From Porticoccaceae bacterium (GTDB taxonomy: Bacteria > Pseudomonadota > Gammaproteobacteria > Pseudomonadales > Porticoccaceae): a stretch of 36,182 nucleotides of DNA. Shown piece after piece: positions 26,891 through 35,318 of the stretch. Position 1 is the first letter of the stretch; every line of letters starts with the position of its first letter. The notes beneath the pieces are model-generated. The model worked only from the letters and a program-made list of their open reading frames with translations, was not told the origin of the DNA and did no database searches. The DNA lies in the NCBI GenBank assembly GCA_029238255.1, contig JAQWGK010000049.1, forward strand, positions 1-36,182. The letters run 5' to 3'. The position numbers and the translations under genes are program-made.

Positions 26891-27775
26891 TTATCCTATT
26901 GGCTGCAAAAAACTCTGCACCTTGCAAGCCAACTGCTCGGCCTGATCTTCCATATGTAGATGATGAGAGCCGGGCATACTGACCAGTTCGAGACTGGCTA
27001 TCCAGGAGAGGGATTCTTCACGCTCCTGATTATTGGTGCTAGTTGAATCGCTGTAAAAAGGACTGCCCTGAGCCTCAACCAACAAAACCTGAGCGCTGAT
27101 TGCGCTGTGAAAATCTTTAAGATGTTCGCGGGTGAGCTTTAGTTCGGAAGCGGCTTTTAGTCGTTGGTCGTTGTGCCAGTAAAAACCTCGCTCTTCTTGG
27201 CGTACACCACGCTGGGCAAGGACTGTTGCTGCGCCCTCTTGAAGCGGTAAAAAGCCATTGGTACGGGCTTGTATGGCGCGCTCAAAGCTGTGGAAGAAGC
27301 TTGGTAAGGATTGGCTGTAACGTCGGTGTTCGTGGAGCGACTTGGCTAGCTGAGCAGCGGTCCCCTGGGCACCGGCGAGACTTGGAATATGGCCATCAAT
27401 TAATGCTAGATGAGTAATTCGCTCGGGAAAGGTGCCGGCAACTAGGCTTGAGATTATGGCGCCGCGACTGTGTCCGAGCAGTGCAAAACGATCCCAGCCG
27501 AGTTGATCGGCTATGCCGATCACTTCGGAAATATCCTGCCAGATATTGTAGCTGGAGTCGGCGGAGCGAAAGCTGCTGTTGCCATGACCAGCGCAGTCGA
27601 TGGCGATAATATGCAGGTTGTCCATAAAGGGCAACATAACATCAAAGCTGGCGGCATTATCGAGCCAACCATGCAGTGCTATCACTGGAGGTGCACCGGG
27701 GGTGCCCCACTCTTTCGCTGCGAAGTTTAGCCCGTTGACGTTAAAGGTTCTTTCACTGATAAATTCAAGTGACAT
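26891..27775 (-). CDS. Alpha/beta hydrolase fold enzyme
   Basis: This 294-aa hydrolase has the serine nucleophile in LLGHSRGAI (S103), the oxyanion loop ALHGWLDNAASFD and the catalytic histidine in GSHHLHME near the C-terminus. These place it among the serine hydrolases related to MEST/SERHL, with an unknown substrate, perhaps an ester or acyl-CoA. The ATG at 27775 is preferred because GAGA lies 6 bases before it; a TTG two codons upstream extends the frame. No signal peptide is visible, so it should be cytoplasmic. It is the third gene in a run gpsA, DUF4389, hydrolase, DUF2164. Confidence 0.85.
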   Translation of the reverse strand: MSLEFISERTFNVNGLNFAAKEWGTPGAPPVIALHGWLDNAASFDVMLPFMDNLHIIAIDCAGHGNSSFRSADSSYNIWQDISEVIGIADQLGWDRFALLGHSRGAIISSLVAGTFPERITHLALIDGHIPSLAGAQGTAAQLAKSLHEHRRYSQSLPSFFHSFERAIQARTNGFLPLQEGAATVLAQRGVRQEERGFYWHNDQRLKAASELKLTREHLKDFHSAISAQVLLVEAQGSPFYSDSTSTNNQEREESLSWIASLELVSMPGSHHLHMEDQAEQLACKVQSFLQPIG

Positions 27776-27826
27776 AGTCAATCTCTTTGCCGTACAGCAG
27801 GCTGTTTTTTTATTATTAGGTGCCGA

Positions 27827-28252
27827 TTATTTTTGCGGCTGGTCTGTCTCAGAATCCGACTCGTCGGCGGTAAAGGATGGAACATCATCATCCGCGACTT
27901 CTTCGGCTTCGACATACTCTGCATCTTCGACTTCTTCAACCTCATCATCGTCGCTGTTCACCGAATAGCCACTGGCTGTTTCAACGGTGGGCCACTCGTC
28001 AAAGGGAAAGGGTTTGTCTTCGCTGTTAAAGGTTAGGAACAGTACTGTTTGATAGACCCACTTGCCAAGGCCCTGTCCCAGATTACGCAGGTTTTCATTG
28101 TCTGAACCGATTATCAGTACCAGTAGAAACTGAACAACGACTACAAGGCTAATAACCAGTCGCGCGGCCATCAACAGAATGCCAAACAGCAGCATATAGG
28201 CAAGGCGGATCCAGGTATTACAATTCGTTAGGGGTAATTTTTTATCACTCAT
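27827..28252 (-). CDS. DUF4389 membrane protein
   Basis: This 141-aa protein has a hydrophobic N-terminal half with two predicted membrane helices (about residues 17-48, LAYMLLFGILLMAARLVI and SLVVVVQFLLVLIIG). The conserved NLRNLGQGLGKWVYQTVLFLTFNSEDKPFPF segment follows, as known from DUF4389 proteins. The last 50 or so residues are highly acidic and low-complexity (DDDEVEEVEDAEYVEAEE). Function unknown. It overlaps the end of gpsA by 8 bases, a neighbour found in other gammaproteobacteria. Confidence 0.85.
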   Translation of the reverse strand: MSDKKLPLTNCNTWIRLAYMLLFGILLMAARLVISLVVVVQFLLVLIIGSDNENLRNLGQGLGKWVYQTVLFLTFNSEDKPFPFDEWPTVETASGYSVNSDDDEVEEVEDAEYVEAEEVADDDVPSFTADESDSETDQPQK

Positions 28253-29291
28253 TTGGTTTCACCATAAATTCAACATCAGTGTTTTGTTCTGCCACCATCA
28301 TGGCTTGCAGAGATTCAATAATCGGTCGCTGCTCAAACATAATGGCATACAGAGCCGAGGCCAATGGCATATAAATACCTAATTCATCGGCTCTCTCTTT
28401 TACTAGTTTAGTCGTATTTACGCCTTCGGCCACCTGTCCTATTTCGGCAATCGCCTGATCTAGGCTTTTGCCCTCTCCCAGCGCGAGTCCGACACGGAAG
28501 TTGCGGCTTAGGGGTGAGCTGCAGGTGACGTAGAGATCACCGACACCACTGAGCCCCAAAAAGGTCAGCGGGTCTGCGCCTAGCTGACTGGCAAAGCGAC
28601 TCATCTCAGCCAGACTGCGGGTCAGCACGACACTTTTGGTGTTTTGACCCACTTTCATCGCCTCGGCGATACCTGACACTATGGCATAAATATTTTTTAA
28701 AGCGCCGGCCAGTTCAACACCGTAGCGGTCGTGGTTGGCGTAGATTCTGAAATAGTTGGATGCCAACAGTTCCTGTGCGCGATCACAGAGGCTGTCGTGT
28801 TCACTGGCAATCACTGTGGCGGTAATTTCAAAGTTGGCAATTTCTTTGGCCAGATTGGGGCCGCTGATAACACCGACTTTGCACTCGGGCAGTTCCTGCT
28901 CAAGTATCTGACTGGGCAGTAGAAAGGTCTCGGCTTCAATACCCTTAGCGGCACTGATTAAGACGGTCTCACTGTTAACCCATGGGTTGACCAACTTGGC
29001 CACTTTACGAAATGAGCTACTGGGTACGGCAAAGAATATGGTATCCACGCCCTCTAGGGCCTGACCAATATCGGTGCTGAAGTTAAGTGATGAGTCCAGT
29101 TTAAAACCTGGTAGATAGGCGGCATTTTCTCCGCTGGTCTCGATCGCTTGCAGCTGCTCGGCGCTTCGCATCCACAATGTGGCTGAGTGACCGTTGACCG
29201 CAAGCATATTGGCGATAATGGTGCCGAAGCTACCACCGCCTAATACGGCAATTTTATGATTGTTATTATTTGTCACAGAGCTCTGCTCCAA
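28245..29291 (-). CDS. gpsA: Glycerol-3-phosphate dehydrogenase [NAD(P)+]
   Basis: GpsA reduces dihydroxyacetone phosphate to sn-glycerol 3-phosphate, the backbone for phospholipids. It is 348 aa. The dinucleotide-binding motif is IAVLGGGSFGTIIANML (near residues 14-30), followed by FFAVPSSSFR, the catalytic-lysine region LISAAKGIE, and GVISGPNLAKEI. The C-terminal domain has VELAGALKNIYAIVSGIAEA and FLGLSGVGDLYVTCSSPLSRN. It is upstream of, and overlaps, the DUF4389 gene, so it is the first gene of that run. Its promoter must lie in 29292-29350. Confidence 0.97.
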   Translation of the reverse strand: MEQSSVTNNNNHKIAVLGGGSFGTIIANMLAVNGHSATLWMRSAEQLQAIETSGENAAYLPGFKLDSSLNFSTDIGQALEGVDTIFFAVPSSSFRKVAKLVNPWVNSETVLISAAKGIEAETFLLPSQILEQELPECKVGVISGPNLAKEIANFEITATVIASEHDSLCDRAQELLASNYFRIYANHDRYGVELAGALKNIYAIVSGIAEAMKVGQNTKSVVLTRSLAEMSRFASQLGADPLTFLGLSGVGDLYVTCSSPLSRNFRVGLALGEGKSLDQAIAEIGQVAEGVNTTKLVKERADELGIYMPLASALYAIMFEQRPIIESLQAMMVAEQNTDVEFMVKPNE

Positions 29292-29356
29292 GCCAGTAAT
29301 TCTCTATAAGGGGGCATTATAAGGTGATGCCCTGCAAGCTGTCAGCCGCGAATAAT

Positions 29357-29383
29357 AAAAAGCGCCCAGTGTGGACGCTTTTT
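29357..29383 (-). terminator. Rho-independent terminator of htpG
   Basis: AAAAAGCG (29357-29364) and CGCTTTTT (29376-29383) are perfect 8-bp arms around an 11-base loop with further partial pairing. It lies 19 bases after the htpG stop on the minus strand. Confidence 0.8.
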
Positions 29384-29401
29384 CGGGTTTTGCTGTTTTT
29401 C

Positions 29402-31273
29402 TTAACTGAACATCAATCGATTAAGCTCTTGTACAAACTGGGCAGGATTTTCGAGGGGTCGACCTGCTGACAGTGCGGCCTGATCAAAGAGTACGCTGGC
29501 CAGTACCTTGGCCTGCTCGTCATCAGATTCGCCCTCAAGCTTACTTACCAAGGGATGATCTGCATTGATCTCAAGAATTGGCTTGGCCTCTGGAACTGGC
29601 TGTCCGGCGGCGGCCATAATCTTGCGCATCTGCTCGCCCATATCATTGGCACCCACCACCAGACAGGCTGGGGAGCTTGTGAGACGGCTGGTGCTGCGCA
29701 CTTCTTCAACCTTCTCTTCGAGCAATGACTTGATGCGAACCAGTAGCTCGGCATTCTCTTTGTCCTCTGGCTTTTTATCGCCATCGGCATTGGATTCAGA
29801 CTTTGGCGTTTCACCGGTGATCTTGCTTAGATCCAGTTCACCGCGGGCAACATCTTCAAAGGATTTGCCATCAAACTCGGTAAGGTAGCCCATCATCCAC
29901 TCGTCGATACGGTCAGACATTAGCAGCACTTCGATACCGTGCTTGTCGAAGACTTCTAGGTAGGGGCTGTTCTTAATCACTGAGTAGCTGTCGCCAGTGA
30001 CGAAGTAGATTTTGTCCTGCCCTTCTTTCATGCGCTCAATATAGTCCGCAAGGCTGACGGTCTGTTCAGCTGAGCCACTGGTAGAGCTAGCAAAGCGGAA
30101 TAGCTTGGCGATCTTCTCGCGGTTGCCATTATCTTCGCTGGGACCTTCTTTCAATACGGCGCCAAACTGGGTCCAGAAGGTGGCATATTTTTCCGGTTCG
30201 CTGGTGGCCATTTTGCCGAGCATATCGAGCACGCGCTTGGTTAGTGCGGCGCGAATGCTGTCGACCATGGGTGTCTTCTGGAGAATTTCACGGGAGACAT
30301 TCAGCGGCAGGTCTGTGCTGTCCAATACACCTTTTACAAAGCGCAGGTACATGGGCATAAACTGTTCAGCGTCATCCATAATAAAGGTGCGCTTGATATA
30401 CAGCTTGATACCGCGAGACGCTTCGCGCTGGTAGAGATCCATTGGCGCATTGGCGGGAATATACAGCAGGCTAGTGTACTCGTGCTTGCCCTCGACGCGG
30501 TTGTGGCTCCAGCTCAGTGGCTCATTAAAGTCATGGGAGACATGGCGGTAGAATTCTTTGTACTCGTCTTCGCTAACTTCGCTTCTTGAACGCGTCCACA
30601 ATGCCTGCGCGTCGTTGACTGCTTCCCACTCTGGGACTATTTCGGCAGGCTCTTCTTCTTTTGGCTCGTCGCCGGGCATTGCCGGTGGCTCTTGCTTAAG
30701 CATTTCCACCGGGATGGCGATATGGTCGGAGTACTTTTTAACAATACTGCGCAGACGCCAGTCATTGGCGAATTCCTGCTCTTCACTTTTTAGGTGCAGG
30801 GTAATGGTGGTGCCCCGCTCGCTGCGCTCAATCTCTTCGAGCTGATAGTCGGCTTCGCCTTCACAGCTCCAGCGAATCGCTGCTGAAGCCTCTGCGCCAG
30901 CACGACGGGTCTCTACAACCACTTTGTCGGCAACAATAAATGAGGAGTAAAAACCTACACCAAATTGACCGATAAGCTGGGAGTCCTGCTTTTGGTCGCC
31001 GGTGAGATTTTTAAGGAATTCAGCGGTGCCAGATTTGGCGATGGTGCCCAGATTGGTAATCACTTCATCCCGGGACATTCCGATACCGTTATCGGAAATA
31101 ACCACGGTTTTGGCCTCTTCATCGAGAGCAATTCGGATACGCAGATCACCGTCATCTTCATAGAGCGCTGCATTTTCCAGAGCTTCAACGCGCAACTTGT
31201 CGGTGGCGTCTGAGGCATTTGAAATCAACTCACGTAAAAATATCTCTTTGTTGGAGTACAGAGAGTGAATCAT
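29402..31273 (-). CDS. htpG: Chaperone HtpG (bacterial Hsp90), with a stop codon upstream of the usable frame
   Basis: HtpG is the ATP-driven bacterial Hsp90. The open frame from 31273 gives 623 aa. The ATP site is intact: [14 protein letters not shown] (E15, N19), [25 protein letters not shown] and [14 protein letters not shown]. The middle-domain segment [11 protein letters not shown] carries the conserved arginine, and the C-terminal dimerisation region runs to [11 protein letters not shown]. This ATG corresponds to about residue 20 of the E. coli protein, not to the real start. The expected start is at 31345, where AGGAA precedes ATG and the frame reads MTAKA, then TAA, then [16 protein letters not shown]. 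No ribosome-binding site precedes 31273. The gene is therefore broken at codon 6, rescued by an alternative start, or miscalled by one base. Confidence 0.92.
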   Translation of the reverse strand: MIHSLYSNKEIFLRELISNASDATDKLRVEALENAALYEDDGDLRIRIALDEEAKTVVISDNGIGMSRDEVITNLGTIAKSGTAEFLKNLTGDQKQDSQLIGQFGVGFYSSFIVADKVVVETRRAGAEASAAIRWSCEGEADYQLEEIERSERGTTITLHLKSEEQEFANDWRLRSIVKKYSDHIAIPVEMLKQEPPAMPGDEPKEEEPAEIVPEWEAVNDAQALWTRSRSEVSEDEYKEFYRHVSHDFNEPLSWSHNRVEGKHEYTSLLYIPANAPMDLYQREASRGIKLYIKRTFIMDDAEQFMPMYLRFVKGVLDSTDLPLNVSREILQKTPMVDSIRAALTKRVLDMLGKMATSEPEKYATFWTQFGAVLKEGPSEDNGNREKIAKLFRFASSTSGSAEQTVSLADYIERMKEGQDKIYFVTGDSYSVIKNSPYLEVFDKHGIEVLLMSDRIDEWMMGYLTEFDGKSFEDVARGELDLSKITGETPKSESNADGDKKPEDKENAELLVRIKSLLEEKVEEVRSTSRLTSSPACLVVGANDMGEQMRKIMAAAGQPVPEAKPILEINADHPLVSKLEGESDDEQAKVLASVLFDQAALSAGRPLENPAQFVQELNRLMFS

Positions 31274-31345
31274 TAAGTGGAGTAGTTGCTTGGCTTCGGT
31301 TTGAAAACCCAGTGTTTCTGCTGATGATTAAGCTTTAGCTGTCAT
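31274..31345 (-). pseudogene. htpG: Expected N-terminus of htpG interrupted by an ochre codon
   Basis: Read on the minus strand from 31345 this is ATG ACA GCT AAA GCT TAA, and then, in the same frame as HtpG, the typical residues [16 protein letters not shown]. The TAA is at 31328-31330. A single change such as CAA to TAA would explain it. CTG at about 31306 is the only other plausible initiator and has no Shine-Dalgarno sequence. Confidence 0.75.
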
Positions 31346-31429
31346 TTCCTATTGATCTCCTGATCTGATATTAACTACAAGAACTATTAACTAGCCTGTT
31401 GTTGACTAGTCTCTTTTGCATGGATTATC

Positions 31430-31457
31430 AGATGGGGGCGATGAAATAAATTTCAAC
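31430..31457 (-). promoter_or_regulatory. Sigma-32 (heat-shock) promoter of htpG
   Basis: Read on the minus strand, the -35 box GTTGAA (31452-31457) and the -10 box CCCCATCT (31430-31437) are separated by exactly 14 bases. Only the first base differs from the CTTGAA / CCCCATNT consensus. The predicted transcript would begin about 80 bases before the htpG ATG at 31345, within the gap after the thioesterase gene. Confidence 0.75.
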
Positions 31458-31478
31458 CGCCCGAGGTGCGGAGTTTAT

Positions 31479-31937
31479 TTAAATCAGGAAATGGCAGCGT
31501 GCGGTGGCGATTGGAGTATTTTCATCGTCTTGCCAGGCGCTGGCGGTTACATTGATCAGCTTTTTACCCTGCCGCAGCACATTGCATTTGGCGTAGACAG
31601 TTTTATAGCGACCGGCGCGCAGGTAGTCGAGGGAGAAGTCGACAACTTTGGGCACTGCGGCAATATCGAGGTTATAAATTATTTCTACCGCTGCGGTGAG
31701 TTCGAGAAAGCCGCCAATTACGCCACCGTGGAGTGCCGGTAAGGAGGGATTGCCAATATTGGTGGGGCGTTTTTCGAGCCAGTATAGCAAGCGGTCATTT
31801 TCGATTTTCGCCTGAGCACCAATAAATGAGGCGTAGGGAATCATCTCTATTACCGATTGGGGGCATTTTTCGAGCCGCGCTGCAGCCACACTGGCCTGCC
31901 AGTCTTCGAGGGGATGGTTTTCCTGTTCTGCACTCAT
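31479..31937 (-). CDS. Hotdog-fold thioesterase, PaaI-like (second of a pair)
   Basis: This 152-aa protein is a PaaI/YbgC-type hotdog thioesterase, likely to hydrolyse an acyl- or aryl-CoA. The family motif is visible as SLPALHGGVIGGFLELTA (HGG and the following acidic residue are at the active site), followed by VVDFSLDYLRAGRY and NVTASAWQDDENTPIATA. It overlaps the upstream thioesterase gene by 4 bases (ATGA), so the two are co-translated. They are clearly related but not close copies, and may form a mixed enzyme or have different substrates. The substrate cannot be told from the sequence. Confidence 0.88.
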   Translation of the reverse strand: MSAEQENHPLEDWQASVAAARLEKCPQSVIEMIPYASFIGAQAKIENDRLLYWLEKRPTNIGNPSLPALHGGVIGGFLELTAAVEIIYNLDIAAVPKVVDFSLDYLRAGRYKTVYAKCNVLRQGKKLINVTASAWQDDENTPIATARCHFLI

Positions 31938-32488
31938 TTGCCGCCCTCCTGCTCGCTGCTTGATCTCTGTCCCCAGGGCATAAGCCGACGCAGCTGAGTA
32001 ACGGCAATGGCACTAAAGTTAATGCTTTTGGAGTCGACTTTCATAAAGTTGGCGACACAGTGAGCAATGGGGTTTTCTTTGTCTTCTTGCCATGCCAGTC
32101 CGCGGCAGAAGATAACATTGGAGGTCTGGCGGTAGACTTTGGCTTCGACATAGATGGGTTTATGGGGTTCCGCCGGGTGCATATAGTCGAGGCGTAGGTC
32201 CATAGTGGGTGCGACTGCGGGGGTATTAAGCACGGTCATGGCTGCGGAGCCACAAGCGGTATCGAGCAGGCTAACAATTACGCCGCCGTGGACAACACCG
32301 GTGAGCGGGTTGCCGACCACTTCTTCTTTGTAGGAAAAGACCAGATTAATTTCACCGCGATTAATCTCGGTCATTTTGAGCCCGAGGGTTTTGCCATGAC
32401 CGTTCTTTTCCATTGCATATTTTAGCGCTGGCCGGAACAGGGCCATTGTCATATCGAATGCCATTTTTTTACTCGGTTGTTTGCTCAA
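31934..32488 (-). CDS. Hotdog-fold thioesterase, PaaI-like (first of a pair)
   Basis: This 184-aa hotdog protein carries the active-site segment TGVVHGGVIVSLLDTACGSAAM, with HGG and the catalytic aspartate in LLDTACG, and then TMDLRLDYMHPAEPHKPIYVEAKV. The C-terminal 35 or so residues (IAVTQLRRLMPWGQRSS) extend beyond the usual fold and overlap the start of the second thioesterase. An acyl-CoA or phenylacetyl-CoA-type substrate is inferred from the family. Upstream lies the large repeat gap, so the promoter must lie between about 32489 and 32580, which is AT-rich. Confidence 0.9.
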   Translation of the reverse strand: MSKQPSKKMAFDMTMALFRPALKYAMEKNGHGKTLGLKMTEINRGEINLVFSYKEEVVGNPLTGVVHGGVIVSLLDTACGSAAMTVLNTPAVAPTMDLRLDYMHPAEPHKPIYVEAKVYRQTSNVIFCRGLAWQEDKENPIAHCVANFMKVDSKSINFSAIAVTQLRRLMPWGQRSSSEQEGGK

Positions 32489-32632
32489 GCTATTTTAATT
32501 AATAGTTATTACTTGCTGGAGTAATTATTAGTTCAGTTATTGGGGATGATAGCAGTTATTTTTTATTCATTTTTTGCCGGGGAATTTTGGTTTTCGGTGG
32601 TGGAATAGCCCGTCTCCATGCCTAAAATCCGA

Positions 32633-33105
32633 GATACTGGCCTACGCCAGCATGACGGAGCGCTTTAGCAACTATTGGGGGGTGGCACCGGCATCCCCAA
32701 CGAAGAAACGTCATCCCAGCGTAGGCTGGGACCTATTGAATTACGCTACGAGCCATAGAGATACTGGCTTACGCCAGTATGACGAAAGAAACCACCGTCA
32801 TCCCGACAGAGCTCTACTTTATTTGTCATTCTGACAGAGCGCATTACTTGTCATCCTGAGCGCAGCCGAAGGATCTCCAGCAGACCCTTCGACTGCGCTC
32901 AGGGTGACACAGATGTTTGAAATTGAGGATTGAGGTTGTGGACCCTAGATACTGGCCTACGCCAGCATGACGAAAGAAACCACCGTCATCCCGGCAGAGC
33001 GCTACATTATTTGTCATCCCGACAAAGCACTCCATTACTTGTCATCCCGATAAAGCGCTACATTATTTGTCATCCTGAGCGAAGCCGAAGGATCTCAAGG
33101 GTGAC
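32633..33105. repeat. Mosaic repeat cluster with a 70-bp direct duplication
   Basis: The element GATACTGGCCTACGCCAGCA (ending in TGACG) occurs at 32633-32657 and, with small changes, at 32760 and 32948. The last two copies extend into 70-base near-identical units (32760-32829 and 32948-33017), each running into a GTCATCCCG/TTTGTCAT block. Copies of the TCATCCTGAGCGAAGCCGAA element follow at 32850-32876, 32886-32910 (reverse) and 33070-33096. The block 32717-32752 matches 26081-26116. Confidence 0.8.
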
Positions 33106-33132
33106 AAAAGTGAGGGATTGTTCTACAGGCAC

Positions 33133-33160
33133 AAAAAAGCGGCCCGAAAGCCGCTTTTTT
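33133..33160 (-). terminator. Rho-independent terminator of sucD
   Basis: AAAAAAGCGGC (33133-33143) and GCCGCTTTTTT (33150-33160) are perfect 11-bp arms around a 6-base loop, and the minus strand reads into a T-run. It lies 25 bases after the sucD stop. Confidence 0.92.
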
Positions 33161-33184
33161 ATACAACTTAAACCTTAAAAGAAC

Positions 33185-34057
33185 TTACCAGCCGGTAATT
33201 TCCTTTAGGCCGTTGCCGATATCAGCCAGGCTGCGAACAGTCTTTACACCAGCGTCTTCCAGAGCGGCAAACTTCTCGTCTGCTGTGCCCTTACCACCGG
33301 AGACAATCGCACCAGCATGACCCATACGCTTACCTGCAGGTGCAGTAACACCGGCAATGTAAGAGACAACAGGCTTAGTGACATTGGCTTTAATATAAGC
33401 CGCTGCTTCTTCTTCTGCAGTACCGCCAATCTCACCGATCATCACGATCGCTTCGGTAGCCGGATCTTTCTCAAACAGCGCAAGAATATCGATAAAGCTG
33501 GAACCGGGAATCGGGTCGCCACCAATACCTACACAGGTAGACTGACCAAAACCGTAATCAGTAGTCTGCTTAACCGCTTCATAAGTCAGAGTACCTGAGC
33601 GGGAGACGATACCCACTTTGCCGGGCAGGTGAATATGACCGGGCATAATGCCGATCTTGCACTCGCCGGGGGTGATAACGCCAGGACAGTTGGGTCCGAT
33701 AAGACGAACGCCCAGATTGTCGCAAACAACTTTACAGTCGAGCATATCCTGAGTGGGAACACCTTCAGTGATACAGACAACCAGCTTAAGGCCGGAGTTA
33801 GCGGCTTCAAGAATAGAGTCTTTACAGAATGGCGCTGGTACATAGATAACTGAGGCTTCCGCGCCAGTCACTGCTACCGCTTCGGCAACCGTATTAAATA
33901 CTGGCAGCCCAAGGTGAGTAGTGCCACCTTTGCCCGGGGTTACACCACCGACCATTTTTGTGCCGTAGGCAATCGCCTGTTCTGAGTGGAAAGTGCCCTG
34001 CCCGCCGGTAAAGCCCTGACAGATAACTTTCGTGTCGCTATTAATTAAGATAGACAT
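33185..34057 (-). CDS. sucD: Succinyl-CoA synthetase alpha subunit
   Basis: SucD binds CoA and carries the phosphohistidine in the step succinyl-CoA to succinate with ATP or GTP formation. It is 290 aa, the same as in E. coli. The CoA-binding start reads [19 protein letters not shown], and the phosphorylated histidine is in [29 protein letters not shown] and [13 protein letters not shown] are typical. The start follows the sucC stop directly, so both subunits are made together. The frame is intact. Confidence 0.97.
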   Translation of the reverse strand: MSILINSDTKVICQGFTGGQGTFHSEQAIAYGTKMVGGVTPGKGGTTHLGLPVFNTVAEAVAVTGAEASVIYVPAPFCKDSILEAANSGLKLVVCITEGVPTQDMLDCKVVCDNLGVRLIGPNCPGVITPGECKIGIMPGHIHLPGKVGIVSRSGTLTYEAVKQTTDYGFGQSTCVGIGGDPIPGSSFIDILALFEKDPATEAIVMIGEIGGTAEEEAAAYIKANVTKPVVSYIAGVTAPAGKRMGHAGAIVSGGKGTADEKFAALEDAGVKTVRSLADIGNGLKEITGW

Positions 34058-35223
34058 TTAGTTAGCCTCCGCCGCTTTAACAGCTTGCTGTGCCGCATCA
34101 GTCAGACTGGTTGCTGCAATAATGGAAAGACCGGATTCGGCCAGTTTCTGGGTACCCAGTTCAGCGTTGTTACCTTCCAGACGAACAACCACTGGAATTT
34201 TAACGCCGACTTCTTCAACTGCGCCAATAACGCCGTCGGCGATCAGGTCACAGCGAACAATGCCGCCGAAGATATTGATCAGTACCGCTTTTACGTTGTC
34301 GTCGGAGAGGATAATTTTAAACGCTTCTACTACGCGCTCTTTGGTTGCGCCGCCACCTACATCGAGGAAGTTAGCTGGCGAACCACCGTGTAGGTGAACG
34401 ATATCCATGGTGCCCATGGCTAGGCCTGCGCCGTTTACCATGCAACCGATATTGCCATCGAGAGCTACATAGTTAAGTTCAAATGAGGCGGCATGAGCTT
34501 CGCGGGCATCTTCCTGCGAGGGATCGTGCATCTCTTTAATGGCTGGCTGACGGTAGACTGCGTTGCCGTCGATAATGACCTTGGCATCCAGACAGTGCAG
34601 GTTGCCCTCGTCAGTGATAACCAGTGGGTTAATTTCCAGTAGCTCGAGGTCTTTCTCTTTAAACATCTTTGCCAGACCAAGGAAGATCTGTACAAATTGC
34701 TTAACCTGAACTCCTTTTAAGCCGAGCTTAAAGGCCAGATCGCGACCCTGATATGGCTGTGCGCCAGTGGTCGGGTCAATAATTGCCTTAAGAATTTTTT
34801 CAGGGGTCTCTTCTGCTACCTTCTCGATCTCAACACCACCTTCGGTTGAGGCCATAAAGATAATACGACGAGTGCCGCGATCAACAACTGCACCAAGATA
34901 GAGTTCCTGGTCGATATCAGTACAGGTTTCAACCAGAATACGGCTGACCGGCTGACCTTTTGCGTCTGTCTGGTAAGTGACCAGATTTTTGCCCAACCAC
35001 TGTTCTGAGAATGCTTCGATTTCAGCTTTGAGCTAACCAGCTTTACGCCGCCGGCTTTACCGCGACCACCAGCGTGGACCTGGGCTTTAACAACCCACTT
35101 GTCTCCGCCTATTGCATCGGCAGCTGCCACAGCTTCGGCTACGGTCTCTGCGGCAATACCTTTCGATACTGGCAATCCGTATTCGGCAAAAAGCTGCTTA
35201 CCCTGATATTCGTGCAGGTTCAT
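34058..35223 (-). pseudogene. sucC: Succinyl-CoA synthetase beta subunit, frameshifted by one base
   Basis: SucC binds the nucleotide (ATP-grasp) and partners SucD. Read from 35223 the protein starts normally ([18 protein letters not shown] and [18 protein letters not shown]). It then leaves the family sequence and would end prematurely in the wrong frame. The proper continuation ([20 protein letters not shown]) is in another frame that runs to the stop at 34058. Adding one A to the AAA run at 35027-35029 joins them and gives exactly 388 residues, the length of E. coli SucC. Later motifs ([26 protein letters not shown]) are intact. A homopolymer read error is the simplest cause; a real frameshift would inactivate the subunit. 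Confidence 0.9.
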
Positions 35224-35273
35224 ACATTACTTCCTGTTATTTAATTAAAGGTTTTGATAAATAATTTTAAAAA

Positions 35274-35302
35274 AGCAGAGTTACCCAGTGGATAACTCTG
35301 CT
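35274..35302 (-). terminator. Terminator of lpd
   Basis: AGCAGAGTTACCC (35274-35286) and GGATAACTCTGCT (35290-35302) form a 13-bp stem with one weak position and a 3-base loop. The minus strand then reads TTTTTT. It is 17 bases past the lpd stop and separates lpd from sucC, or attenuates between them. Confidence 0.85.
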
Positions 35303-35318
35303 TAATAAACACTAGTAC

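Larger units (their letters stand above)
32489..33184. other. Repeat-filled gap between the thioesterases and sucD
   Basis: No gene is supported in these 696 bases. The first 90 bases are AT-rich and probably hold the thioesterase promoter. From 32633 onward the region is a mosaic of two dispersed repeat families, with the sucD terminator at its end. Confidence 0.75.

Noticed and set aside
31416-31742. 108-codon plus-strand frame between htpG and the thioesterase
   Set aside because: Mostly antisense to the thioesterase and overlapping the heat-shock promoter; no protein-like motifs.
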